A DNA stretch of 64,000 nt from positions 1 through 64,000 of the forward strand of contig NZ_JAPDIR010000012.1 in assembly GCF_029870595.1 (NCBI RefSeq), in the 5' to 3' direction. The position numbers were made by a program, and so were the translations under genes. Below, in pieces: positions 41,404 through 50,117 of the stretch. This DNA comes from Sphingomonas sp. CBMAI 2297. Its GTDB lineage: Bacteria; Pseudomonadota; Alphaproteobacteria; Sphingomonadales; Sphingomonadaceae. Under the pieces are notes generated by a model. It was not told where the DNA came from and ran no database searches. It saw only the letters and a list, made by a program, of their open reading frames with translations. Each line of letters begins with the position of its first letter. Position 1 is the stretch's first letter.

Positions 41404-42102
41404 TCAGCCCGACGCGGCCGCCCGGGCCTCGGCGCGGTCGCGGCAGATGCCTTCGAAACCGAACGCCAGGAAACGGGCCATGCGCGCCTTCACGGCGGGG
41501 AAATCCTCGGACTTGCAGAGCCCGTGCGAAAGCTGGTCGATGCGCCCGGTGCGCGCCAGCGTCATCACCAGCGCGCCGGTGACGAAGTGATAACCCCAGA
41601 AGATATCCTCTTCCGGACATTCGGGCAGCGCCTGCCGCAGCAGCCCGATCAGCTTGAGCACGACCGGATCGAAATGCTCGTCGAACAGCTTCGCGCCCCA
41701 GACCGGAGCCATCGCCACCTGGGCGCCCAGCCCGGCGAAGTTGCGCCAGCCCTCGCCGCCCTGGATGTAGAGATCGAGATCGGTGTCGAGGAACGCCCGC
41801 AGCGCCCCTTCCACCGTCGGCTTGCCACGGCACTCGCCGGCATAGCGATCGAGCGCCGCCATGCGCTTGTCCGCCGTCACATGCGCGCGCCGGGCGAAGA
41901 CGGCGTCGAACATCGCCTTCTTGTCGTCGAAATAATAATGGAGCAGCGAAGTATGGACGTCCGCCTGCTGCGCCACGTCCTTCAAAGTCACGCCATAGAG
42001 CCCGCGCTGCGAGAACAGATATTCCGCCGCGTCGAGGATCACTTCCAGCGTCTCGGCGCGCTGTTGCGCCTTGGTGCGCCGCTTGGGCTTGGCTTCGGTC
42101 AT
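41404..42102 (-). CDS. TetR-family regulator of the catabolic cluster
   Basis: The 232-residue protein has a classical N-terminal TetR helix-turn-helix: ILDAAEYLFSQRGLYGVTLK, DVAQQADVHTSLLHYYFDDK. A helical ligand-binding domain of about 170 residues follows. It starts at the ATG with complement 42102-42100 after GGAGCG. It lies between the TonB receptor gene and the mannosidase gene. Dyads TTGATTYRTGAATSAR in the promoters at 44,500 and 53,000 are good candidates for its binding sites. Acyl-CoA or substrate-derived ligands are typical for TetR repressors in degradation clusters; the ligand here is unknown. Confidence 0.9.
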   Translation of the reverse strand: MTEAKPKRRTKAQQRAETLEVILDAAEYLFSQRGLYGVTLKDVAQQADVHTSLLHYYFDDKKAMFDAVFARRAHVTADKRMAALDRYAGECRGKPTVEGALRAFLDTDLDLYIQGGEGWRNFAGLGAQVAMAPVWGAKLFDEHFDPVVLKLIGLLRQALPECPEEDIFWGYHFVTGALVMTLARTGRIDQLSHGLCKSEDFPAVKARMARFLAFGFEGICRDRAEARAAASG

Positions 42103-42244
42103 TGTCGCTCCATCGATCGACGAGGCCCTGCCGCCAGCAATTGCCGTAGTGGAAAGGCCCGCCTGATCCATGGCTTTTGTCCAACTTCGTCCCGGATGCA
42201 AATACCGCCCCGCGCGCCGGCCGGAGCCGGCACGCGGGCACGGA

Positions 42245-44452
42245 TCAGAAGGTACGGCTGACGCGCAGGCCATATTGGCGCGGCGCCCCGGCAAGGCGGC
42301 GATTGCCGTTGATCGCCGCGACATAATGCTCGTCGGTGAGGTTGGTCGAATAGGCGGCGATCGACCAGGGGCCGGTCGCCAGCGTCAGCTGCGCGTTGAC
42401 GATGTCGCGCGCGCCGATCCGGTCGCCGCGGGCGACGTTCTGGAACAGCGTGCCCCACACCGCGCCGATATGCGCATAGTCGACCCGCGGGGTGAGCGTC
42501 GCGTCGCCGCCCAGCGCGATGGCATATTGCGCGCCGGCGCTCAGCGTGAACTTGGGCGCATAGGCCTGCTCGTTGCCGGTCAGGTCGAGGCAGCGCGCGG
42601 TGGTCGGGCCGGTGGCGGGGTTGCACACCGCCGGCGCCGCGCCGAGCCGGGCGTCGGCCGCATGGAAGTTGCCGAGCTCCGAGTTCGAGACCGAGCCCGA
42701 CAGGTCGAACGAGAAGGCGTCGAAATTGCCCTGGGCCGAGAATTCGACGCCATAGAGCTTGGTCTTGCCGGGCACATTGTAGATCGACGAGATGCTGGGC
42801 GTCGTCGGATCGACGATGTTGACCTGGAAGCCCTTGTATTCGTTGTAATAGCCGCCAAGCTGGGTGCGCAGGCGGCCGCCCATGAAGGTGCCCTTCCAGC
42901 CGATCTCATAGTCGGTCACGTCTTCGGCGGCGAAGGCGCGGGGCGGCGCGCCGACCAGGTTCGGGCCGTTGAGCCCGCCCGCCTTGCTGCCCGTCGCCAC
43001 GAACGCATAGAGGAAGTTGCTCGCATCGACCGTCCAGTTCAGCGCGACCTTGCCGTTCAGCTTCTTGTCGGCGGTGAAATCATGCTGGGCGAGCTGGAGC
43101 GGCGGATACTGCGGCGTGGTCGACACCGCGTCGTTGCGCGAAGTGGTGCGCGACCAGCGGGCGCCGACGGTGAGCTGCAGCCCCTTGGTCAGCTCGTAGC
43201 CGACCTGGCCGAACGCGGCGAGCGCGGTCTTGGGGTTGGTGCCCTCGATCGCGACGTCGATCAGCACCGGGAACAGGTTGGGCGTCACATCGCTGAAATA
43301 GCCGCCCTTGGGGATGATGATCTTGTCGCTCTGCCAATAGCCGCCCAGCACCCAGGTGAAGGGCCCGCCATCGGGCGAGACGATGTTGAATTCCTGCGAC
43401 CAGATCTCCTCGCTGATCTTGTCGTGGAACGCGGTCTGCGGCGCGGCCAGGCTGGGCGCGTTGGCGGTGCCGTCCGAATCATAGTCGATCTGGGTGGTGC
43501 CGCGCTGATAGCCGCTGATCGAGCGCAGGGTCACGCCGCCATCGGTGGTATAGGCCATGTTGAGCACGATGCGGCCAAACTCGTCGCGCCCGTTCAGATA
43601 GGTGTTGTTGGCGACGTTGAGCGGATCGCCCGTGGCAGTCGCCGGGCCGGCGGGCAGCCCGCCATATTCGATATTGTTGTAATCGCCCTTCAGCAGCACG
43701 CGGAAGTTCGCGCTGGGCTGCCAGAGCATGCTGGCACGGCCGCTATAGTCGCGGCGGTTACCGGGATTGCCGGTCCAGGGGCCGCTCACATTGTAGAAGG
43801 TGTCGCGGCGCTCCATGTTGCCGGCGAAGCGGAACGCCAGCGTGTCGCTCACCGGCAGGTTGACCGCGCCCTGCAGCTTGATGTCGTTGTAGTTGCCATA
43901 TTGGGCGAGGGCATAGCCCTTCACCATGTCGGTCGACGGGTTCACTTCGGTGATGAAGACGGCGCCGCCGGTGGCGTTGCCGCCCGCGAACGTGCCCTGC
44001 GGGCCGCGCAGCACCTCGACGCTGGCGATGTCGTAATAGGGCTCGCTCTGGAAATAGCCCGGCAGCGTGGCGACGCCGTCGCGATAAGTGACGACGCCCA
44101 CGCCGATCGCGCTGGTCTGCTCGGTCTTGCCGATGCCGCGGATGTTGAACGCATTGCCCTGGCCGGTGGTGTTGACGGTCAGCGAGGGCGTGGCGAACTG
44201 GAGCTGCTCGACCCCGTTGACGCTCTTCCTGACCAGGTCATCGCCGGTCAGGACGGTCGCAGCGACGCCGGTGCGCTGCAAGCTGGTCGAGCGGCGCTCG
44301 GCAGTGACGACGATCTCGTTCGAATGATCCGCCGGCGCATCGGCCTGGGCGGCTGGCGCGGGATCGGCGGCGGTGTCGGTGGTCTGCGCCCGTGCGGCGC
44401 CGGCGGTCATCAGAGCGACGGCGGACACCGTCAGCCAGCAAAAGGCCTTCAT
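42245..44452 (-). CDS. TonB-dependent outer-membrane receptor 1
   Basis: This 735-residue receptor has a signal peptide (MKAFCWLTVSAVALMTAGAARA), a TonB-box-like EIVVTAERR, a plug domain with VEVLRGPQGTFAGGNATGGAVF, and a 22-strand-type barrel ending in the terminal aromatic GLRVSRTF. It imports a bulky or scarce substrate across the outer membrane using TonB energy. The sequence type is that of sphingomonad receptors for organic compounds rather than siderophore receptors. GGGAGGAT precedes the ATG. Two dyads, one of them exactly between the -35 and -10 candidates, lie upstream, so repression by the adjacent TetR is likely. Confidence 0.94.
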   Translation of the reverse strand: MKAFCWLTVSAVALMTAGAARAQTTDTAADPAPAAQADAPADHSNEIVVTAERRSTSLQRTGVAATVLTGDDLVRKSVNGVEQLQFATPSLTVNTTGQGNAFNIRGIGKTEQTSAIGVGVVTYRDGVATLPGYFQSEPYYDIASVEVLRGPQGTFAGGNATGGAVFITEVNPSTDMVKGYALAQYGNYNDIKLQGAVNLPVSDTLAFRFAGNMERRDTFYNVSGPWTGNPGNRRDYSGRASMLWQPSANFRVLLKGDYNNIEYGGLPAGPATATGDPLNVANNTYLNGRDEFGRIVLNMAYTTDGGVTLRSISGYQRGTTQIDYDSDGTANAPSLAAPQTAFHDKISEEIWSQEFNIVSPDGGPFTWVLGGYWQSDKIIIPKGGYFSDVTPNLFPVLIDVAIEGTNPKTALAAFGQVGYELTKGLQLTVGARWSRTTSRNDAVSTTPQYPPLQLAQHDFTADKKLNGKVALNWTVDASNFLYAFVATGSKAGGLNGPNLVGAPPRAFAAEDVTDYEIGWKGTFMGGRLRTQLGGYYNEYKGFQVNIVDPTTPSISSIYNVPGKTKLYGVEFSAQGNFDAFSFDLSGSVSNSELGNFHAADARLGAAPAVCNPATGPTTARCLDLTGNEQAYAPKFTLSAGAQYAIALGGDATLTPRVDYAHIGAVWGTLFQNVARGDRIGARDIVNAQLTLATGPWSIAAYSTNLTDEHYVAAINGNRRLAGAPRQYGLRVSRTF

Positions 44453-44495
44453 ATCATCCTCCCAGGTGCGCCCCTCTTTGAGGTGGCGTGCGACT

Positions 44496-44546
44496 CAACT
44501 TACTGATTCACGAATCAAGTTCAACATTCATTGATTCATAAATCAA
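44496..44546 (-). promoter_or_regulatory. Promoter with two TetR-type operators before TonB receptor 1
   Basis: On the minus strand TTGAAC (complement 44519-44524) and AAGTTG (complement 44496-44501) are exactly 17 bases apart. The spacer contains the perfect dyad TGATTCGTGAATCA (44504-44517). A second perfect dyad, TTGATTTATGAATCAA, lies just upstream at 44531-44546. An operator inside the spacer and one before the -35 box is classical repressor architecture. Confidence 0.7.
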
Positions 44547-44554
44547 GATCATAA

Positions 44555-46189
44555 TCAGGCGCCCGTGGCGGGATCCGTGCCGAAACGGCGACGCAGCGCC
44601 TGCTTGTCGATCTTGCCAGTCATCGCGAGCGGCATCTGCTCGACCCGCTCGATCGCATCGGGCATCCACCAGCGCGGGACGGCGCCGTCTAGCGCGGCGC
44701 GGATCGCCTCGTCCGATGCGCCTTCGCCTTCGATCACGAGCACCGGGCGCTCGGTCCATTTGGCATGTGCGCGGCCGATCACCGCGACCAGCGAGATGCC
44801 GGGGAGATTGCCGACGATCGCTTCGATCTCGCCGGGATTGATCCACTCGCCGCCCGACTTGATCAGATCCTTGGCGCGGCCCGTGATCGCGAGATTGCCC
44901 TCGGCATCGATCGTCGCGAGATCGCCGGTGTCGAACCAGCCCTGGCCGTCGGTCGCCGGAGTCTCCTGGCCGAAATAGCAATGGACGGTGCTCGCGCCGC
45001 GGACCTGGAGATGCCCTTCCACGCCGCGCTGCTTGGCGAGCTCCTGTCCGTCGGCATCGACCAGCCGCAGATCGACGCCGACCGGCGGGCGGCCGGCGAT
45101 GCTCGCGCGCCCGGCATCGGCGGGCGGAGTTACGGTGCCGAGCGGCGAGAGCTCGGTCATGCCCCAGCTGGTCTGGACGCGGACGCCGAGCCGCGACTCG
45201 ATGCGATCGATCAACGCCTGGGGCACGCCCGAGCCGCCGAGCAGCACGCGCCGGAGGCTGGGCAAGGTCTCGCCGGTCGCCTCGAGATGTTCGATCAGGC
45301 CGAGCCAGACGGTGGGGACGCCCACGGCCAGGGTGACGCCTTCGCCGCGGATCAGCGCGGCGAGGCTGGCGCCGTCATTGTGGCGGCCGGAGAAGACCAG
45401 CCGCGCCCCCGCCGCGGGCGCCGCGAAGGGCAGGCCCCAGCCATTGGCGTGGAACATCGGGACGGCGGCGAGGATCGTGTCGCGCGCGTTGATGCCCATC
45501 ACGTCGCTCTGCAGCAGCGAGAGCGTGACCAGATAGTTGCAGCGATGGCTGTAGGGCACGCCCTTGGGCGCGCCGGTGGTGCCCGAGGTGAAGCAGAGGC
45601 CCGCTTCCTCGCGCTCGGAGAAGCCGCCCCAGGCGAACGGCGTGCCGCGCTCGGCGAGCAATCGCCGCTGCGTCCACACGGGCACCGCGCCGCAATCGGG
45701 GGGCGGGAAATCCGCGCCGGGCTCGTCGAGGACCAGGACCTGCGCGATGCCGGGGCATGCGCGCACCAGCTCCTCCGCGACGGCGCCCTGATCGGGGCTG
45801 ATCGCGAGGAGGCGGTCATCGGCCTGGCGGATCATGTCGGCGAGCTGGGCGACGCCCAGGCGCGGGTTGAGCGTGTGGCAGCTCACGCCCATGCCGAACG
45901 CCGCATACCAGAGTTCCATGTGCCCCTGGCTGTTCCAGGCGAGAACCGCGATACGATTTCCCTTCGCGAGGCCAAGCGAGGCAAGGGCTCCCGAGAGGCA
46001 GTTGGCGCGCTCCCGGAGCGCAGGATATTCGGCTCGCACCACCGGGCCGCCAAGGCCGCCGCCGGTCACCACCTGCCCGCGCGGATGCCATTTCGCGGCG
46101 TGCGCGAGGAACTTGTCGAGCGTCAGCTCATAGGGCTGCAAGCCGCCCAGTTCCCGCACATCCCCCGTCCAGGGCCGCCCCTCGTGCAT
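44555..46189 (-). CDS. Acyl-CoA synthetase (AMP-forming), medium-chain type
   Basis: The 544-residue ligase activates a carboxylic acid to its CoA thioester with ATP. The P-loop LCFTSGTTGAPKGVPYSH, the adenylate motif TSWGMTELSPLGT, the hinge GWFDTGDLATID, GRAKDLIKSGGEWINP, and the catalytic Lys in MTGKIDKQ are all present. Similarity in motif wording is to AlkK-type medium-chain fatty acid ligases, but the side-chain pocket cannot be read. The ATG with complement 46189-46187 is preceded by TTGGAGAG; a TTG at 46204 is the wider frame limit. A TTGACA block shared with the hydrolase promoter at 53,000 stands 61 bases upstream. Confidence 0.92.
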   Translation of the reverse strand: MHEGRPWTGDVRELGGLQPYELTLDKFLAHAAKWHPRGQVVTGGGLGGPVVRAEYPALRERANCLSGALASLGLAKGNRIAVLAWNSQGHMELWYAAFGMGVSCHTLNPRLGVAQLADMIRQADDRLLAISPDQGAVAEELVRACPGIAQVLVLDEPGADFPPPDCGAVPVWTQRRLLAERGTPFAWGGFSEREEAGLCFTSGTTGAPKGVPYSHRCNYLVTLSLLQSDVMGINARDTILAAVPMFHANGWGLPFAAPAAGARLVFSGRHNDGASLAALIRGEGVTLAVGVPTVWLGLIEHLEATGETLPSLRRVLLGGSGVPQALIDRIESRLGVRVQTSWGMTELSPLGTVTPPADAGRASIAGRPPVGVDLRLVDADGQELAKQRGVEGHLQVRGASTVHCYFGQETPATDGQGWFDTGDLATIDAEGNLAITGRAKDLIKSGGEWINPGEIEAIVGNLPGISLVAVIGRAHAKWTERPVLVIEGEGASDEAIRAALDGAVPRWWMPDAIERVEQMPLAMTGKIDKQALRRRFGTDPATGA

Positions 46190-46250
46190 GCCAACGCTCT
46201 CCAAACGCCATTTCTTTTCGGCCTTTTGGATGGCACCGGCCGGAACGGCG

Positions 46251-46264
46251 TGTCAATCTTCATT
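46251..46264 (-). promoter_or_regulatory. Shared promoter block before the acyl-CoA synthetase
   Basis: TGTCAATCTTCATT here is identical to 52994-53007 before the alpha/beta hydrolase gene. On the minus strand it ends in TTGACA, a consensus -35 box. Further upstream only a degenerate half of the TetR dyad is visible (AATAAATGAAG). Likely co-regulated promoter. Confidence 0.55.
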
Positions 46265-46343
46265 TATTTTCTAGTGAACTTCTTACATCGCTGATATGCA
46301 CCGCGGACGGACGCCGGAAACGCGGCGCCGATGGGAGAGCGAC

Positions 46344-46694
46344 ATGAAGGCTGGACGACCGCGCCGGCTCGCGCGCCGAAGCGCCATGCCCGTGCTGGCG
46401 ATGCTCGCGCTTGCCGGCTGCGACCGGAGTGCGCCGCAATCGGGCACCGTAATCGTGCCGGCGCAGGGCGTGGCGGCCGCCCCTTCCCCCGCTCCCAAGG
46501 CGTCCGCCGCGCCGCCCGCCACCGATCATATCGAGCGGCTGCCAGGCGCGGCGCCGACCGCCGCACCCCCGCAAACGCCGCCCGCGAAGATGCAGGTGCG
46601 CAAGGATTTCACCGATCCCCCGCTTCCCGCCGAGCTCAACGACGATGGTGGCCTGAAACCCTTGCCGCCACCGCCGAGCCGGGCCGGCCCATGA
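46344..46694 (+). CDS. Small proline-rich lipoprotein
   Basis: The 116-residue protein begins MKAGRPRRLARRSAMPVLAM and has a lipobox LALAGC, so the mature protein should be lipidated at about Cys31. The mature part is low-complexity, Ala/Pro-rich (PAPKASAAPPATDH, APPQTPPAKM) with a Pro-rich end (LKPLPPPPSRAGP). No domain is recognised. GGGAGAG precedes the ATG. It is followed after 42 bases by the secreted esterase gene in the same direction and could be its envelope tether or a spacer protein. Confidence 0.6.
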   Translation: MKAGRPRRLARRSAMPVLAMLALAGCDRSAPQSGTVIVPAQGVAAAPSPAPKASAAPPATDHIERLPGAAPTAAPPQTPPAKMQVRKDFTDPPLPAELNDDGGLKPLPPPPSRAGP

Positions 46695-46736
46695 GAGGAA
46701 GAACCAGAAGAAACGAACAGGAGAGGAGAAACTGCA

Positions 46737-47696
46737 ATGAAGGCACGTCTTTCGCGTTTCCGGCTTCACTGGGCGGCGCTGCTGCTGGCGCTGGCCACGG
46801 CCCTGGCCGCCAGCCCCGCCATGGCCGCGCCCTGCACGGGCATCTGCTTCGCGCCCGGCGACTATTCGATCACGACGCTGCACAAGGGGCTGCTGCGCAA
46901 CTATCTGGTGCACGTCCCGGCCAGCTATACCGGGCAGAAGGCGGTGCCGCTGCTGCTCGACTTCCACGGCTTCAGCAAGGACGCCGCCAATGAGCGGCAA
47001 TGGTCGGGCCAGCTGGCGGAATCGGACAAGCGCGGCTTCATCGCGGTGTGGCCGAACGGCGTCAGCCTTTCGTGGAACGCCTATGGCTGCTGCTTCCTGG
47101 GCGATGCGCTGAACGTCGACGATGTCGGCTTCAACCGCGCGATCATCGGCGCGATGAAGACCTATGCCAATATCGACGGCGACCGCGTGTTCGTCACCGG
47201 CATCTCGAACGGCGGCGGCATGGCGCAACGCATGGCCTGCGAGGCGGCGGACCTGGTGCGCGCCGTCGTATCGGTCTCCTTTCCGCTCAACCGCGCGAGC
47301 TGCGCCCCGGCGCGGCCGATCGGCATCTGGGAAATCGCCGGCACCGCCGACACCACGATCAGCTATGCCGGCAACAGCGCCCCGGCGGGGCTGCCCAACG
47401 ACCTGGCCGGCTTCCCGCTCGGCGTACAGGGCGCGCGCGAGAGCCTGGCGGCATGGAAGGCGATCCTCGGCTGCAGCGACGACCTCTATCGCGAGCAGCT
47501 GCCCGACGGCTCGCATTATGCCGGATCGCGGCTCGAGGAATATCGCAGCTGCAATGGCGGCGTGCGCGCCGGGCTGGTGACGATCGCGAACGGCGGGCAC
47601 GTCCTCTACAACGGCTATACCGAGCTGGGCAGCAACCCGGACAAGGCACCGATCGACGTCGCCCCCTATATCTGGGACCATTTCTTCAACCTGTAG
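46737..47696 (+). CDS. Secreted PHB-depolymerase/feruloyl-esterase-like enzyme
   Basis: The 319-residue alpha/beta hydrolase belongs to the LpqC/CE1 group, which includes poly(3-hydroxybutyrate) depolymerases and feruloyl/acetyl xylan esterases. A signal peptide (AALLLALATALAASPAMAA) is present. The oxyanion region LLLDFHGF, the nucleophile elbow FVTGISNGGGMAQRMAC, the acid region GTADTTISY and the catalytic His in IANGGHVLYNGY are all visible. Six cysteines, including YGCCFLGDAL, suggest disulfides for life outside the cytoplasm. It would free acids or sugars from an esterified substrate before uptake. GGAGAGGAGA precedes the ATG. Confidence 0.88.
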   Translation: MKARLSRFRLHWAALLLALATALAASPAMAAPCTGICFAPGDYSITTLHKGLLRNYLVHVPASYTGQKAVPLLLDFHGFSKDAANERQWSGQLAESDKRGFIAVWPNGVSLSWNAYGCCFLGDALNVDDVGFNRAIIGAMKTYANIDGDRVFVTGISNGGGMAQRMACEAADLVRAVVSVSFPLNRASCAPARPIGIWEIAGTADTTISYAGNSAPAGLPNDLAGFPLGVQGARESLAAWKAILGCSDDLYREQLPDGSHYAGSRLEEYRSCNGGVRAGLVTIANGGHVLYNGYTELGSNPDKAPIDVAPYIWDHFFNL

Positions 47697-47760
47697 AAAC
47701 CGACGCGCTGCCGGGCGGCCCGCGTCGCCCGGCAGCCGATCGCCGAGCAAAGGAACGATC

Positions 47761-49119
47761 GTGCTCCAACCCACCGAAGCGGCCGACACGCCCGAAGTCT
47801 CGCCCCCCGTGCCGCCAGCCGTCGCGATCCGCCCGACCAGATGGGGCGTCATCTGGCTGCTGACGCTCACGCTCTTCTCCGCGCTGACCGTGGGCGGGCT
47901 GCTGAGCCCCTTGCAGGAAGCGGTAAAGGCCGAACTGCACCTGCGCGACCTCGATATCGGCCTGCTGGCCGGCGGGGCGACGGCGATCCCGATCGCGCTG
48001 CTCTCGCTGCCGATCGCCTGGCTGGTCGACCACAGCACGCGCACCCGGCTGCTGGTGATCCTGGCCTCCTTCTGGGCGGTTGGCACGATCGCGACTGCCT
48101 TTGCCCCGAACTTCACCGGGCTGTTCGTCGCGCGGCTGATCGCCGGCATCGGTGCCGGCACCGCATTTCCGGTGCTGATCTCGCTGCTCGCCGACGTGTG
48201 CATGCCCGATCGGCGCGGCCGCTCGATGCTGCTGGTCTCGATCGGCGCCTGGGCGGGTGCCGCGGCTTCCTTCGCGATCGGCGGCTCGCTGTTCGGCTAT
48301 CTGACCGCGCATCCGGGATCGGGCCTGCTCGGGCTGACTCCGTGGCGCGAAGTGCATCTGCTCGTCGGCGTCGGCGCGGCGCTGGCCGTGATCCCGCTCG
48401 TCTTCATCAAGGAGCCGCCGCGCTACGAAGTGGAGCAGACCAGCGTCTCGCTGCGCCTGGCGATGGAAGCCTTCTGGCGGCGACGCAAGTTCCTGGGGCC
48501 GCTGCTGCTCGGCCAGCTGACCGGCGGCATGGCCGAGGGCGCCGCCGCGATCTGGATGGGATCGCTGCTGATCCGCCAGTACAATCAGGCGCCGGGATCG
48601 TTCGGCGGCTGGGTGGGCGCGGTGATCCTGGGATCGGGCATCGTCGGATCGATCATCGGCGGCTTCGCGGCGGACGCGGCGGGCAAGCTCAAGATGCGCG
48701 GCGCGATCCTGCTGCCCGCCGCGATCGCCACCGGGCTGACCATCCCCGCCGGAGCCTTCTCGATCATGCCGACCGTCCAGGGCTTCGCCTGGGTGCTGTT
48801 CGCGCTGCTGGTGGGCGGGACGATCGTCAACCTGGTCTCCTCGGCGGCGATCGCCGTGCTGATCCCCAACGAGGACCGCGCCGTGACGCTGGCCGGAATG
48901 AAGATCGCCGGCACCATGGTGGGCGCCGGCGTGGCGCCGCCCCTGGTCGTCTGGCTCTCGACCTTCAGCACCGGCCAATGGGGCCTGGGCGAGGCGGTCG
49001 CCGTCATGGGCGTCGTGACCGGCGCGATATCGCTGGCCGGCTTCTGGATCGCGATGCGCAACGCGCCGCAGGAAGTGGCGCTGGATCCGAACGCGAAGAT
49101 GATCCCGGCCGGAGCATGA
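47761..49119 (+). CDS. Major facilitator superfamily transporter
   Basis: The 452-residue carrier has 12 hydrophobic segments in two halves of six. The loop 2-3 motif appears as LPIAWLVDHSTRTRLLVI, and LIAGIGAGTAFPVLISLLADVC (segments 4-5) recalls the Spns/hexuronate-type MFS carriers. It is likely an inner-membrane importer for a product of the secreted esterase, because both genes are in one direction only 64 bases apart. The GTG at 47761 has AAAGGAA just upstream. It is convergent with the esterase at 49,154. Confidence 0.88.
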   Translation: MLQPTEAADTPEVSPPVPPAVAIRPTRWGVIWLLTLTLFSALTVGGLLSPLQEAVKAELHLRDLDIGLLAGGATAIPIALLSLPIAWLVDHSTRTRLLVILASFWAVGTIATAFAPNFTGLFVARLIAGIGAGTAFPVLISLLADVCMPDRRGRSMLLVSIGAWAGAAASFAIGGSLFGYLTAHPGSGLLGLTPWREVHLLVGVGAALAVIPLVFIKEPPRYEVEQTSVSLRLAMEAFWRRRKFLGPLLLGQLTGGMAEGAAAIWMGSLLIRQYNQAPGSFGGWVGAVILGSGIVGSIIGGFAADAAGKLKMRGAILLPAAIATGLTIPAGAFSIMPTVQGFAWVLFALLVGGTIVNLVSSAAIAVLIPNEDRAVTLAGMKIAGTMVGAGVAPPLVVWLSTFSTGQWGLGEAVAVMGVVTGAISLAGFWIAMRNAPQEVALDPNAKMIPAGA

Positions 49120-49130
49120 TGCTCCGCGCT

Positions 49131-49150
49131 CCTCCCCCCGCGGGGGGAGG
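49131..49150. terminator. GC-rich palindrome between convergent genes
   Basis: CCTCCCCCCG directly joined to CGGGGGGAGG is a perfect 20-base palindrome located in the 34-base gap between the MFS and esterase stop codons. It has no loop bases beyond the central CG and no T-run, so it is a poor canonical terminator but could end transcription from both sides. Confidence 0.45.
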
Positions 49151-49153
49151 GGC

Positions 49154-50110
49154 TCAGGGGAAGAGGTGCCGTTTCAGCCAGTCGTCGGCGTCGCGGTTCG
49201 AACGCACCGACACGCCCGCCGTCTTGTGGACGTTGAAGCCGTGGAAGCCACCCGGATAGACGTGCAATTCGGTGGGCACGCCGGCGCGGATCAGGCGGGC
49301 GGCATAGGCCAGGTCCTCGTCGATGAAGAGGTCGAGCGCCCCCGAGGACAGAAAGGCCGGCGGCAGGCCGGCAAGGTTCCCGGCGCGGGCGGCCGCGGCA
49401 TAGGGCGAGACGCCCTCCCCGCCCGGCTCCCGGCCCAGATAGCTGCGCCAGCCGAAGCGGTTGCTGCCCGCGTTCCAGATGAACTCGCCGGCATGGGGAT
49501 TGGGATCGGCGGCGCAGGTGCGATCGTCGAGCATCGGATAGATCAGCTGCTGGAAGGCGATCGCGAATTCCCCGCGATCCCGCACCAGCAGCGCCAGCGC
49601 GGCGGCGAGGCCGCCCCCGGCGCTCTCGCCGCGAATGCCGGTCCGCGCCGGGTCGATCTCCAGCGCGGGCGCCTGCGCATGGAGCCAGGCAAGGCCGGCA
49701 TAGCAATCCTCGAGCGGCCCCGGGAACGGCGTCTCGGGCGCCAGGCGATAGTCGACGCTGACCAGCGCGCAGCCCAGCAGCTCGACCATGTGCCGGTGGA
49801 CCGGCTCCAGCGTCACCGCCGCTCCGCCGACATAGCCGCCGCCATGGATATGATAGATGCACGGCAGGACCGCGCCCGCGCTCCCCGCCGGACGATAGAG
49901 CAGCATCGGCACGTCCGGCGCGCCGTCGCGGCCCGGCGCGGCCAGCGCGCGCTTGTCGACGCGCTCGGGATTCTCCACTTCGCCCAGCGGGATGCGCCCG
50001 GGCGCGCGGACCAGCGGCAACAGGCTCGCGTCGAGCGTGACCGCGGGCCAGAGTTCGAGCAGGTCGAGCAGCTCCGGATCGACGAGATGGCGCGTTCCGG
50101 TCATGCTCAT
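49154..50110 (-). CDS. HSL-family alpha/beta hydrolase (esterase)
   Basis: The 318-residue cytoplasmic esterase shows the hormone-sensitive-lipase signatures: HIHGGGYVGG for the oxyanion hole, GIRGESAGGGLAA with the nucleophile Ser, LDLFIDEDLAY with the acid, and YPGGFHGFN with the catalytic His. It hydrolyses short-chain esters. Two in-frame ATGs at 50110 and 50104 are possible starts; GGAG is better placed for the second. It is the last gene in a run with the SDR, thiolase and hydrolase. Confidence 0.92.
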   Translation of the reverse strand: MSMTGTRHLVDPELLDLLELWPAVTLDASLLPLVRAPGRIPLGEVENPERVDKRALAAPGRDGAPDVPMLLYRPAGSAGAVLPCIYHIHGGGYVGGAAVTLEPVHRHMVELLGCALVSVDYRLAPETPFPGPLEDCYAGLAWLHAQAPALEIDPARTGIRGESAGGGLAAALALLVRDRGEFAIAFQQLIYPMLDDRTCAADPNPHAGEFIWNAGSNRFGWRSYLGREPGGEGVSPYAAAARAGNLAGLPPAFLSSGALDLFIDEDLAYAARLIRAGVPTELHVYPGGFHGFNVHKTAGVSVRSNRDADDWLKRHLFP

Positions 50111-50117
50111 GCTCCGA

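Noticed and set aside
4278-44546. One regulator for the GATTCAATGAATC sites and the TTGATTYRTGAATSAR sites
   Set aside because: The half-sites look alike, but the centre spacing differs (one base against two) and the GGTTG dyad is absent from the TetR sites, so I treat them as separate motifs.
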